Below the pieces are notes generated by a model. The model saw nothing but the letters and a program-made list of their open reading frames with translations. It ran no database searches and was not told the origin of the DNA. A stretch of DNA of 64,000 nucleotides, taken from Notospermus geniculatus (taxonomy: Eukaryota; Nemertea; Pilidiophora; Heteronemertea; Lineidae). Made by a program: the position numbers and the translations under genes. Positions within the stretch are counted from its first letter, which is position 1, and every line of letters begins with the position of its first letter. Of the stretch, positions 1 through 11,334 are shown piece after piece. The DNA is taken from the NCBI GenBank assembly GCA_002633025.1, contig NMRB01000779.1, forward strand, positions 84,860-148,859, written 5' to 3'.

Positions 1-1047
1 CCCCCAACCCCCCCCCCCTCTGGATCCGTGCCTGTAGGGAGCACACGGTTAGTTGGACTAGGTGACTGGCAGTTCTTTGACGCAATGAAAATTGTAGGCC
101 CCAGGAAGTCCCTCGAATAGCATCGGGTCCACGCACCCCATGCCATCACCACCAGGCCCTACCTGGCTTTGCAGTTCCTCTGGCCAGATCATCTTCCGCA
201 ATCATTGACTATATTTGGTGCTATCTTTTACCGTGCACGGCAACCACGACATTTGGGGGGCATTCCGGACATTGTGTTTCATTACAGCGGCTGCTGTTCT
301 TCTGCTGATCTCGGTGTGAAGATATAGGGCTGTATAGGGAACGATCATTGATATAAATTAATATTGCACCATATTACTACATGTACACTCGGAGTGTAAT
401 GGTGAATACTGTTTGCTTATTATTCTCCTTTGCATAATTACAAGCCGTGCATATGTTCTCTATGTGTCAGAAACATTTCGAAATATGTTATCTTCCAGCA
501 CAGATCCAATAGATTCAGCAAAAATGACTATTCCGTAAGCATATAACGTACTCTCACATTGAGAGGTCAGTTCAACTAACTTAAACGCTAACGCCAACTG
601 TTTGATTCTTTATGCCAGTAGCCAATCCCGGAACTACATCTAATGAGCGCTGGCCAATCGAACAATACATGGAAGTCTGAATTACAGTTGATTGGCCCTC
701 TATGCAAGTAAATTTCATGCTTTCAGGAAGTGCGATAGACCATCCCACGCAAGCCTGACGAATGTGAAATTGACCAAAGCTGGGGGACTTGGGCAGTATG
801 CTTTTTCAATCAAGGGCATGCCCCAAACATATTTGGTCTACAGGGTAGAATGCTTCACTTCGTGTCGTTGTAGGCCCTGATTCCGTGAGGCTGCATAATT
901 CTGTGGTGATACTCTCACGTTCCCCAAAAGAACTTCTTTATTACATGCACTGCTGTCACCAGCGACAGTGACGCTGCAAACCTGCCCTGAAAATCGTATT
1001 GGTGGGAAATATCATCAGATGCAACTTGCCGTTCTACCTTGCTTGAA
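1..1047. other. intergenic, no gene seen
   Basis: The first 18 bases are almost pure C, which looks like a low-complexity or assembly-edge run. The rest is AT-rich non-coding DNA. The only open frames are short and show no recognisable domain. I see no repeat pair with the rest of the window. Confidence 0.6.
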
Positions 1048-1207
1048 ATAGTACGTAGTAGGGCCTAGGCTTATAATACTGGTCCCTGAGAGGAACTCGG
1101 ATTGACCACCGCGATCAACACCGCTGTGATACACAATAGTACGTAGTAGGCCTATAATACTGGTCCCTGACCAATTGACCACCGCGATCAACACCGCTGT
1201 GATACAC
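1048..1207. repeat. two-unit tandem duplication
   Basis: Two adjacent units, 1048..1135 and 1136..1207, both begin with ATAGTACGTAGTAGG and end with the same 'gaccaccgcgatcaacaccg' stretch plus 'ctgtgatacac'. The second unit lacks about 16 bases in its middle. This is seen directly; no function is evident. Confidence 0.9.
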
Positions 1208-1746
1208 CCGATCGAAAGGTGAGGACAGCGACCAATATCACAGCAATTTGCTGATAAACCCTTATGGGATCGATGACTTCATCTTGCAGAAAGTGCACGG
1301 AACTGCAACGTAACTCTTTGACATCATCATTTTAAGTGCACCAGTTGAAGAGTAATGGTGGTCCTTCATGTGCGAAGGTATCCCAGTTACCCTCTGCGGT
1401 AGAAACCCAGATTCGATTATCAGAAATCAATATCAATTCTTCCCTGGCGTCTTGGATGGATTTCCACAGGGAAGAGCATGGCGGTACCATTCGAAGTTTG
1501 GCTTGCCAGTTAGCCCTGCACGCTATGCTTTATTGGGTCTGAACTTCCAGTGATGAGCGTTTTTTGTTCGTTTACAGCGCTTCTACTCGACATGTGATTT
1601 GTTTCTTTCCGACGTGGGGATGGTTCAGTCTTAAAAAACAAATGGAATCGGCAATCAGAAGAGACCATGCATTCCATCTGCTGAAATGACAATGACCTTG
1701 AAACATAAAACAGTCATCAGGAAAAGGAAAAGGCTTGGCGTCAGTG
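1208..1746. other. intergenic, no gene seen
   Basis: Short overlapping open frames on both strands lie here, none over about 75 codons and none with a domain I recognise. I see no regulatory motif I would defend. Confidence 0.5.
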
Positions 1747-2140
1747 CTAGCGTCCAATGGAAATACCTAGTATGTCACATTTTGGTGTTTTCGAGAAAAA
1801 TGGGTTTGTGGAATGACAACTTGGAAGAGTTTTGTTGTGGAAAACACTCCTACTTAAAAATATGTCATACAACAGGATTAAATGCAATTTGCTATGTTTT
1901 TCCTATGGTTTCATGATGAATTTGCAAAGGTAAAAGCAAAGTAAGTCACAATTCTGATGACTTAGACGTAAAAACCGAGTAAGTGCACCACTGTATTCCG
2001 AAGCTTTGGCGGACATTTTGCAAACAAAAACTGTTTAATATTATGATGAAACAATACCTAGCAAGAACGAATTTGGCCTTAACTAATTTTTTCCAAAAAT
2101 GTGACTTACTATACATGTAGGTATTTCCATTGGACGCTAG
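1747..2140. mobile_element. MITE-like element with long terminal inverted repeats
   Basis: The left end reads CTAGCGTCCAATGGAAATAC and the right end is its reverse complement at 2121..2140. The inverted match continues inward for about 40 bases with one short indel. The element is flanked by AGTG on both sides (1743..1746 and 2141..2144), a plausible 4-bp target-site duplication. The 394-bp interior has no transposase, so this would be a non-autonomous DNA transposon. I cannot assign a superfamily. Confidence 0.75.
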
Positions 2141-2144
2141 AGTG

Positions 2145-3077
2145 AATGATGTTCTGTGTTCATGTCAGTGAAACCCATTTGAACAGCATTATCCGTATTC
2201 TCTCCTGTACTGCTGTACTACACCAAAGGCAGGCCATCTTCTGTGGCCATCGACATCGTGTTGGTGCTTGATGTTCATAAAACCTGTTGCCTTGAGGCGT
2301 TCTTCGGATACATCAAGCCCCTAAACGTGGATAATGGTCAATACCCTATGGCATTCCGTGCAGCAGCACATCAAATTATCACCAACCCGTTGACATAATT
2401 AAAAGAACGCCTTCTTGGGACCTCTATCGATTTCTGATAATCGAATTCTGGTGCTTTTGTCGTGTGATCCGACGACCGGCTGAGAAGATTGTGTTGGCGT
2501 TCAGTTTCACTTCTTTTGGAATGGCTGGTGTTCCAGATGATCCTGGTGCAGTTTTAACTGGGGTAGCTCTACGTTGTCAGCCGCCATAGGGCATTCTCAC
2601 AGCCACACCATTATCATACGGCCCGGAAATAGATGTAGACGTACATCAGGAGTATACGTCGAGATACTTGTAGTTCTCTCATTGGCTAGCATCGGACAGT
2701 TGAGGTCTGATTTTCTTCCCATTTCCTTTTCTCACCCGAGAGAATGTACGCAGACACTGGAGGCCCACTGTCTTGAGCCTGTCGGAGAATAGATATCACC
2801 AAGCTTGGTGCTTCCCTCAGGAAAAAACGGCCATTTCACCGCAGTGCACTAGTGTGTGGGCGTTCAGACAATTGTTGCTCGGACTGCAAAACGGAGTCCA
2901 CTTAGATGTAAACAAATATTGATTGGCTACATTCTCGTCACGTGACCACTTTGCGAATCCCCCGAAACATCCATCATGCAAAACTGCTGTAAACGGAAAC
3001 AGCCATTTTTTCTACACTAATCTAATTTCCTGGCGTGTTGTGCTTGGCCGTCCGTGAACGCTGGATGGTCTTCTTAC
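2145..3077. other. intergenic or intron, no gene seen
   Basis: There are no supported exons. If the minus-strand exon at 3078..3339 is real, this stretch would be its downstream intron. No further exon of that gene was recognised here. Confidence 0.4.
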
Positions 3078-3339
3078 ATCTCGCATCTTCACACAATCTC
3101 TCACAGCATGTGCGATAAGCGGCGAGAGAAAATGACTCCTCTCTCGATTCCAGCACGATCCACTCTCCGAGCTGTTGGCGAAAAAAAACAAGTGAAACCA
3201 ATCCGCGTGTTTCTTCCGGTGTTATCTCCGAGAAGCCGCCACTTCTGTTGGAAACTTTTTCTAGCGCATCTGTTGACGACGTGGATCGATTCAATACGTC
3301 AGCCGTAAATCCTGCTATTTCCAGAGGTCCGACTGGCAT
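3078..3339 (-). CDS. candidate coding exon of unknown gene
   Basis: On the minus strand an open frame runs from an ATG at 3339 to a strong splice donor, GTAAGA, immediately after 3078. It encodes about 87 residues with an ordinary protein composition (for example FRQQLGEWIVLESREESFSL) and two closely spaced cysteines near the donor (TCCERLC). The frame is also open upstream to 3372, so the first codon is uncertain. The ATG context is weak, with C at -3. Alternatively the exon begins at an acceptor-like AG just upstream of the GFTADV codons. I do not recognise the family. An open frame of this length is not significant by itself; the donor and the composition are the reasons for listing it. 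Confidence 0.3.
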
Positions 3340-3473
3340 GAGAATAGCATATAAATCGTCACTCGGGACCAATGTTTCCCGGATATTGCAATCTGGTTTG
3401 TCATGAGAGGTTCACTTTCGTTGTAAATTTTTAGGTAAACAGTTGGGAACGTCATTCCAGGGACCAATTCATA

Positions 3474-3570
3474 CTTCCTCGCAAACCAGTATGAGGAACG
3501 GAAATGCTTTGTTTGGAACCAGCAGGCGAGGCAAACAAAATATTCCGTTCCGCATGGCCGACCAGGAAGT
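3474..3570. mobile_element. truncated copy of the hairpin element at 4752
   Basis: It shares 'caattcatacttcctcgc', an internal 'ggaacggaaa' and the end 'gaccaggaagta' with the inverted-repeat element at 4752..4892. Its right end is cut off where the next element (3569..3739) begins, which suggests that one inserted into or beside the other. Confidence 0.6.
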
Positions 3571-3739
3571 AGGAGGTGTTAGTTAGGTGACCAATAGGTG
3601 CCACTACGGCCCAATTCAATGCCTAGCTGACCCATTCATACTTGACTGAGCACCAATCAAGAGAATTTTCTTTTGTATTGGTCCACTAGAAGTTTGCTGC
3701 CATCTTTTGGCAATAAGCGCGGCTGGCTGTTCCGATTGG
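3569..3739. mobile_element. MITE-like element, copy 1 (partner at 29783)
   Basis: It matches 29783..29956 over about 165 bases, including the shared blocks 'ccaataggtg', 'cactacggcccaattcaatg' and 'tttgctgccatcttttggca'. The partner has terminal inverted repeats (TAATAGGAGC); in this copy the ends are degenerate. It contains no coding sequence. Confidence 0.75.
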
Positions 3740-4751
3740 ACCCAGTGTCCCCCAGCGTAAATGTTGTACTGAATCAGCCGAAGACCCAACACGCCATCGT
3801 GAACGAGAGGCTTTGGGCAGCATCGTCATCGGTCGCATTCCCCATCATCCCTTGGCACATGCCGACCAATGAAGGAATTGCTTCTTGAAAAGCTTATCCT
3901 GCAACATTAGACGCTTCTTTTTACGAGGTCGTAAACTCTCCGCGTCCTGGGATTATCTCCCATGATTAGCGCACGATCGATGCTTTTGTAAAATCGATAG
4001 GCTTCATCAATAGCTCGGCAGTCTGTCTCTTATCAACACTGCCAAGAACTGGCAATGGTTACAATAAATTTCATGATCGGGTGGCGGAAAATTTTCAATT
4101 TATCCTCCCGTGTATGCTCTATGCGTCGACTCACTGAATCGTGATTGCCAATGTCTACGGCAAATAATGTTCTTACCACGGCCAGCATGATAAACATGCA
4201 TGAGATGTAAGCTTCTATCTGATTAACTGACCAATCACGAGCTGTGATGTTTTGAACGGTGAAAGTCCCATGCCACCACCAGACAACATCTGGTAAGAAG
4301 AGTCAGTCTGCAAATTAACCCTTTCTTTTTGTCTAGGCCTATGTATATTTTAATTGAGTGTCGGATGGGAGATATCAAACAGCATGTTAAAGCATCGACA
4401 GGGGTCCATTCCTTCAGGCCACAGATAACGAACTTCTCTTTAGTAGACAATGCCCCTGATTATTCCTTTCACAACCACATCACCCAGCAGTGATCAGGTT
4501 TTAATATTTGATGCCTATGAACGTCACTGTCTTCATTAATTCTCTTAATGGAGTGTGCTCTCCCAATGACGTTCGTGAATGGAGGTGGGCAACGCGTTGA
4601 TTTCTATTGATCACTGGCCAGTGGAAGTCACAATATCTGATTTCTGCTCGAATAAACAAAGGTTATACGTAACGCCAAGTCTGATAAGTTCAGTTGCTGT
4701 CTGCTCGAAGTTGCCGAGCGTTGCAGGCGCAACTTTGGTGCACGTCCCCAT
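3740..4751. other. intergenic, no gene seen
   Basis: Open frames of up to about 70 codons lie on both strands, without a domain or splice context. No repeat partner was found in the window. Confidence 0.5.
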
Positions 4752-4892
4752 AAACGCCAGTTCATACTTCCTCGCTGACCATTGAGCGGAACGGAAAAGC
4801 ATTTTCCTGAGAAATTTCCTCGCCTCGCTAGTTCCGAACAAAACATTTTCCTTTCCGCTTCCTGGTCGACGAAGAAGTATGAATTGGCGTTT
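4752..4892. mobile_element. hairpin MITE-like element
   Basis: The terminal inverted repeats begin AAACGCCA and continue with (A/G)TTCATACTTC at both ends. Inner arms (gcggaacggaaaagcatttt against the opposite arm) pair imperfectly, so most of the 141 bp can fold on itself. A 137-codon minus-strand open frame runs across it but is explained by the repeat. A truncated relative lies at 3474..3570. Confidence 0.75.
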
Positions 4893-5810
4893 GGCGTGTT
4901 CACACTTCATTCCTTTTAAGATAAGAACAGAAATGATGAGACGATGAAGTTTATAACTGTCACGTCGCTCCCCTGATGTTGAAAGTCTAGCCAAACAGAA
5001 TGGCTTCTGAGATGGTTCAGCCAAACGTAGGCGTCATGGCATTTCTGTGGGCGGTGCGTGGAGTGTCATCCAAGGTACATGCGCAGACTTCTCCATAGCC
5101 AGACCCCTCGCCTTTAATCTAATAATATGAGAACAAAGAATGAAACCAAAAAGGGAAAACTGTTTGCCTCAGTTCTTTATGTTTCCGTTACGACTGCTAA
5201 TGCGATTATTGAACTGAGTCCCTTCAGTCAGATCATGATCCAAGATGCGTTTGCCATGACATGGGCGAGGGTCGTTTGTTTATCGTGAATTCAACATGCC
5301 AAGGGCCTCCTCAGTTCCACCAGTGATATCTCTTTAACAATATTGAACCATTTTCCTAGCCCCCAGGGACCATGTTGATGAGCCGTCAAATTTTCTGTCA
5401 TTATATGAATAATTGTAAACTATCGATCCGACCCGAATGCCGGGGTAAATATTAAGTCTATTTGAAGTAAATCTGATTACTGTAAATTTACCGTCAATTA
5501 CTGGGTGGAATCATCGCCGCCAGTCAACGCATTTTACGGCAGTTGTATCTCATGATACTGAACATTCTTGCCAGCGCCAGCGTTTCTCAATTAATATCTC
5601 GGAGTATCCCTTTGCATCTTTTGGCGTCTGCCTTACTCACAAGTCGGGGGTGGTTTTAGTAGTCATGTAGACCGATGCAAATTGCGAGGAGTTCCATCAA
5701 AATAAGAGGCATCCTGCCTAAAAGGCGCACCTGTCTACATGGTGCAATATTCATTTTTATTATGGTTCTTTTATTTTGTAATTTTAAGTTGGTGTGCCAT
5801 GTTGACAAAG
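4893..5810. other. intergenic, possible LINE 3' remnant at the right
   Basis: No genes are seen. The last 100 bases or so lead into an (AAAT)n tail at 5811, so part of this region may be the 3' end of a decayed retroelement. I found no reverse transcriptase codons in it. Confidence 0.4.
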
Positions 5811-5834
5811 TTTAAATAAATAAATAAATAAAAA
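5811..5834 (+). repeat. (TAAA)n tract, possible retroelement tail
   Basis: Five to six TAAA units follow 'gacaaagttt'. Many Jockey- and CR1-like LINEs and some SINEs end this way. No body of the element could be recognised, so the origin is inferred. Confidence 0.5.
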
Positions 5835-6082
5835 ATCAGTCACCTTTTAACTTTGGGTGCCACAGTCATCTCTAAGACTTTATTCAAAAGGCCATTTCCT
5901 CCTTGCTGATGAGTGAAGGTTGCTCAAACTTCTAAGCACAATGTCCAATTAGGTAAACTCTGACATGATTCTCATTCGAGAGGCTTCAGCTAAATAGTCT
6001 GCCACTTACATGGCTTCTGGGCCTGATTAGCTTTCAGGCCAACTCTTCGGGCTGAGGAGAGGTTTCATCATTCAATGTCCGC

Positions 6083-6760
6083 CTGCGAGAGTTACCCGGC
6101 ATAGAACAAGCCAAAATTGAACTTCTGTAGTTGTGTATGGCCAGAGGAAGCCATTGGGAGACCTGAAAATTGTGCTATCTGGACCTATCCCTGCCTGAGT
6201 TACCCGGCATTTGAACTTCTTTTTAGGTTGTATATGAGCAGAGGAAGCCATTTGGAGACCTGATACACTTGTGAATTAAGAAATGCGAAAAAGAAGATAA
6301 AAACTGTGACATTGCGATAATCTGGAATTTGGCGCTCTATCGGCAAATACAGTGTACGTGAAATTTGCGTTATCTGCCCCTGCCCCTGCCTGAGTTACCC
6401 GGCATTTGAACTTCTTTTTAGGTTACATATGGCCTGGGGAAGCCATTGGAAGGCCTGTTACTTTTGTAGATTAAGAAATGCGAAAAAGAAGATAAAAACT
6501 GTGACATTGCGATAATCTGGAATTTGGCGCCATGTCGGCAAAGACGTGATTAGAAATTTGCGCTATCTGCCTCTACCTTGCCAGAGTTACCCGGCATTTG
6601 AACTTCTTTTTAAGTTGTGTATGGCCAGAGGAGGCCATTAGAAGACCTGTTACACTTGTAGATTAAGAAATGCGAAAAAGAAGATAAAAACGGTGACATT
6701 GCAATGATCTCGATTTGACGTTATGTTGGCAAAGGTGTGAAAACTGCACTGTCCCCCTGA
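6083..6760. repeat. tandem array of about 190-bp units
   Basis: At least three units begin at about 6193, 6386 and 6580 with 'gagttacccggcatttgaac', preceded by a partial unit at 6083. Each continues with 'agaggaagccat', then 'ttaagaaatgcgaaaaagaa' and 'gacattgcgataatctgg'. The units differ by substitutions and small indels, which suggests an old array. No coding potential is seen. Confidence 0.85.
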
Positions 6761-7503
6761 CAGCGATCAAAACTCCTCTTGTACCTGCCTTTTGTAGCTG
6801 CTCTAAAGGCAAACAATAACAAAGAATGAGCTGTGATATTCATATTTCTTTCCCTTCATAACATGCATGACGTCGAGGCTCAAATCCTCCAAAAACGTGT
6901 ATCCTTTGCCGATAGGAATCGCCCCTTCTCTACCTATTTACATCAAAAGAGGCGATGAAGCCTCGTATCATTACTGCTAAAGTAACGGTATGATGATTCA
7001 TCAACAGGGAGCTTATTCTTTTACCAAAAACTTCCTCATGATTTCCCCAAAGAACGCTCCATCTAAAGGTTTTTAAAAAGCCAGATTTGGCCTTGATGGC
7101 TTTCTCACAGAACTGTTTCACCGGTATCAAGTCTCATTTTCCTGCTGACAAAGCTATTAAACATGTTATTCCTCCTCTAATCCATTATTCAAAGAATCAC
7201 TCGTGAACATTACAACCTGTGTTAGATCCAGCAAAGGACTGTGATATGTCTAATGAACGTCATTGATATCAAACGGCTTATGACGTCAGATTGACGTCAG
7301 TAAAGTGTCAGAAAAATGTTTCTGCATAATGATGTCAACTAGGTTGTTAATCCGACTGGTAGAGTAACAATGGCAATTCACGCATTCCATTGATGGTATT
7401 CGATTATAATTACTGCCAGGTTATCTTCGATCTCAGGCAAATAATCTCCAAATCAGCCTTTGTATTTGCTTATCTTCGTTTAACTCCTATTTTCCGTTTC
7501 ATT
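6761..7503. other. intergenic, no gene seen
   Basis: Two TGACGTCA-like words occur at about 7282..7298. Otherwise the DNA is unremarkable. Confidence 0.5.
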
Positions 7504-7604
7504 CATCCTCCCATAGCAAGGCTTTGGTCTCGCTCCTCTTCATACACTCGCCTGTGTGAGCGGATGAAGAGGAGCGAGGGAAAAACCCCTGCTGTGGGAG
7601 GATG
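7504..7604. mobile_element. foldback element with CATCCTCCCA ends
   Basis: The arms CATCCTCCCA(T/C)AGCA and CTCGCTCCTCTTCAT pair with their reverse complements across a loop of about 20 bases centred near 7553. A half copy of one arm ('catcctcccacagcagggtt' then 'gggagcgag') lies at 18668..18712. Confidence 0.75.
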
Positions 7605-10600
7605 CGTTTCGTTCCACTCGTCGCGCAGACGTCATCGTCATGTTTGACATGGGTGCAGAGAGCTATGAACGCCCGCGTTTCCTTTATCGTTCTTGAATCT
7701 GTCCTTGTAATTAAGTTGTCAGAATGATAGCTTCATCTACGCCGGAGTCAAACTGGAGAACCGTTACACTTTGCTTTCATTGGCTAGGAAGCTTTTCTCA
7801 CACTCGCTGTGATTGGACCACAGCACTGTCCTATTTTGTATTGCTGTGCATGAATGGCAGTTTTCAAATCATTGTTTGCTTTGTCGGTGCTTCGATTGGT
7901 TCGTTGGTAAGTGCCGTGAATATGGCAATGGCTGTCTTGTATCTTGTATCTTGTATCTTGTGTCTTGTTAATGAATATCTGTGGTGTGATTGGTTCCTCG
8001 ATACGAGATGTTGTTGACTAATTGATACGTGCCTCAGGGCACGCCATTCCTGAGCGATACGTCCGAAGCTGTCTGCCGAGCATGGCGGCCGACCATCTCA
8101 TGGAATAATCGGATTGAGTGTCCATTCTCCATATTGACAGCTGCTAATCCTTCATATCTGCAGCAACCTCTCATGAAGGGATTTACACCGTATGGTTATT
8201 GCCTGAACCGCTGTCCTCGGGCTGGCTGGTAGCTTGTGGATGTACTGTATGAACATGTACAGATGTTGACGATCATGGCATTTTAGACCCATGGGGCCTA
8301 CTGCTTCACAGCCTTCCTAGGCAGGCACCTCCACCACCTATCAGTCGATGGACGCATTAAGTGAAAATGCAAGAAAATATCCACCATGTTCTTCTTTAGG
8401 GCCAATACCGCATGCAATTACAACGAAATATCAATGAAATGTCAAGCAGCCATGGCGGAAAATAAGCCACACTTTCTAATTTAGTTTCACTTGCCGCCGG
8501 GCGCTAAACAGTCACTTCTTATCTTTGTTACAAATGTCAAAGCGCTCGCAAAAGAAGCATTTAATTTTCCAGATAGAAAGATTTTCTAAATGTGGTGAAG
8601 TGGTGATAGTGGTTGACAGTGGCATGTTGCAGTCGTTTATGTCACGGGACAGATAAGCTATGCCAATTATTTGTTCGCGTCTTGTGTAATCTGAGTCAAA
8701 TACATTTATTGTTATCAACCACCCCGTGGATGTTCCAGTTTTCTTTGTTGGTGAGAAGGTCCAATCTCGTACCAAGTCGCCTTGTCACTTCTGCGAGAGT
8801 GAGGTTGATGCTGCTGCATTAAGAAAACGAAGTTTCATCGTGAGATCTCGCTGTGAATTAGTGTTGGTTACAACATGTGACTACGTTTATACGTCACATC
8901 CTTCGTATTAATTTGTTTTGGACAAAAGCAGCATTGAACGACTCGTATTTGGTAAAATTGAAAATCTGTATCATTTCGGACGTTTTCTGCTGCCCCTCTG
9001 TGATGACGTCAGAGCAGGAATTGTTTTGAAAGAGCAGATGATTATATTTATTACTCCTATCTGCCCATTGATGATGATGGCCGAACGTTCCCTGCGTTCT
9101 GGCCATGAAACTGGTGATAAACATGTGGTACCCAAAACTCCAAGGACGTTTGATCAAAACATCCTTATCGCTCGGACAGATCGTCATATTTATGATCATG
9201 ATGATTGATGTTTGACTTTGATGTGCATTTCGTACGGAACTGCAGTCAGATGCCAAGGTCCCCATCTCCTCTCACATTGTGACTCCATGCATTCTACAGT
9301 CGGTCGTCTTCGAAGGTCGACCACTGCCATCTGTGTATTGATCACACTCAAATGTCAGAGAGCGATCGGCGGAAGAAGCATTCGATATCGTAAATTGGAT
9401 TTTTAAACACTGTGGATTGATACCGTGGCTTGCCACTCGAATACGTCAAATTACAGACGAACCGGGCAAAAATCTGGTCAATGATTTATGTTGTCAAAAT
9501 TGGATTATTTGTGTCGTCTGTCGGTTTAGTTTCTGACAAACAAATCTCATTTTACTTTCGTCTGCATGCGGACGTCCCGGGAACTTATTCAGCCTCGTTT
9601 CCAGTGAATATTTGTAGCCTTTACAACTGACGTAAGTACTAATGATTGACTAGGAGCAACATTCCGGGTGCCCCGCTATCAGAAAGACCCAGACACGTAT
9701 CCAATGTTGACGAAGCACGCACCGCCGTAATTCTATCCAGCTTCGATCAGCAAATCTTGAGCCCCGATTAAGCATTCGATCCTGCTTGCCTTCCAGCAAC
9801 CACCAGCATCCCTTGACGGTAATTCGTTCTCCTATCGTGTCTTCCTTCAATACTGATTGAAACAAGACCTCTCTATCGGCACCTTCGGCCGGTTATCTCC
9901 TCAAGAACATGGCGGGCTTGTCACAAACATCCGCCGTCTGAAAATAATCGTATGACTGGAACTGAAGCGAGCGAATCAGGTCGGGAGGGTGATTCATTTC
10001 TGATATCATGTTGTATACAGAAAAAAACGGAGGGCATGGACCCCGCCTTGTATACATAGAAGAAAGTTTTCGCAATCGCATTTTCTATTGTCTGAGTATA
10101 ACCGGTCAATAGATAAGCCTAGTCGTTGGCATAATCGGGTAATTGCGAAAACTCACTATTGTCGCCACACCTTCCGATGTAATACTCTTTCTCTGTTATT
10201 TTTTCGCACTTATTGCCCACAAAAAGAGAGCCTTGTTTCCTGTCGCTTACCTTTAATATCCGGCGAGTCGTGCTGTTTTTCCGCCCGAGTTCATTAGCTT
10301 CACTTCAGCAATGTTAGTTATCTCTGACACGCATTTCTGATGTGCTGTGCACTTCCGTTTTTCGACAAAACGTATTATCTAATCACCTTTTGGTTAATAT
10401 TGACTGCAGTCTGGATCAAATGTAACAACTGCTGTAGCGTATTACGTGCGTCTGAAACGCCGAGCATCCATGACATGTCCTGCCTGTCTGTGTGGAAAGC
10501 TTCTCCAGCGACAATGGCCCGGAATGGCTTTGTGCAAAGCAATAGGCCGGTGAATATTAAATTTTCACTGTCTGTATCTTCTTCCCTTTAACCTGTGAAA

Positions 10601-11208
10601 ACTGAAATCAAGTCCAGGCATGTAGGCTAGCTTCTCACGTGCATATTCGTTCGGGAGTCGGTGAAATTTCTCCGCCGAACATTCTCGGGATGTGGTGGCC
10701 TGTCGTCTCCTTAGGGAGAATTGAAAGTATAATCATTTTAAGATATTTGCATTTTTCTTGGAAGATTCGTTGATTCACATGTTTCTCTACGTATTGTGTA
10801 GCCCACGGAGGGGAATAGTGTGGTAACTCTGCCCCAGTCATCTCAGAGATGATGATAAGCAAACATAACATGGTTTGTGGCTGTGTGGTACGATAAATAA
10901 AATGAATAGCATTCAGAAGGATAATTTCCCGTTAATGAGGTTGATATTCCATTCCGAACACTATCAACAGTGCCACCATAATTGTGTTTGCGTGCTCCAC
11001 ACCGTCCCATTCGTGGCATGCTCCTTCTGTTTCTCACTTGGTCTTGTTTACTGGAGGCTGCATTGTTTACATCGTACGTCGACAATTGAATCCATCAAGA
11101 CCCCCTTTGTATGGTATCTTTTCACGGGAATATGTGAATTAGCCGTCGACAAGAATGTTACCCTTTATCTGAGCGTACCCACGGTCACTCCCAAGTTGTA
11201 GTAATATA
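7605..11208. other. intergenic; CCAAT-word cluster, small microsatellite
   Basis: No supported gene in 3.6 kb. At 7790..7995 four ATTGG words occur in one orientation (cattggct, gtgattgga, cgattggtt, gtgattggtt). A (TTGTATC)n microsatellite lies at about 7937..7966. A weak inverted pair, 'agttttcgcaat' at 10068 and 'attgcgaaaact' at 10140, resembles the termini of the element at 11209. The open frames (the longest 123 codons, at 8894..9265 minus) have no recognisable domain. Confidence 0.45.
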
Positions 11209-11334
11209 GAGTTTTCGCAAAGCCCCCGAAACGCCAACGCGAACGTCTATCCTTTTGTTCTGTGCTCTCTTCGTGGCATCGAACAATGGGTTTGGCGTTC
11301 GCGTTGGCGTTTCGGGAGCTTTGCGAAAACTCCC
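11209..11334. mobile_element. short MITE with 38-bp inverted repeats, copy 1
   Basis: The ends read GAGTTTTCGCAAAGC(C)CCCGAAACGCC and continue to 'aacgcgaacg'. The right arm is the reverse complement, ending GGCGTTTCGGGAGCTTTGCG followed by AAAACTCCC. The 126-bp element has almost no interior. A second copy lies at 27369. The terminal GGGAGTTT is shared with a different element at 29107. No transposase is present. Confidence 0.85.

Noticed and set aside
4611-5024. 137-codon minus-strand frame as a gene
   Set aside because: Its centre is the hairpin element at 4752..4892.
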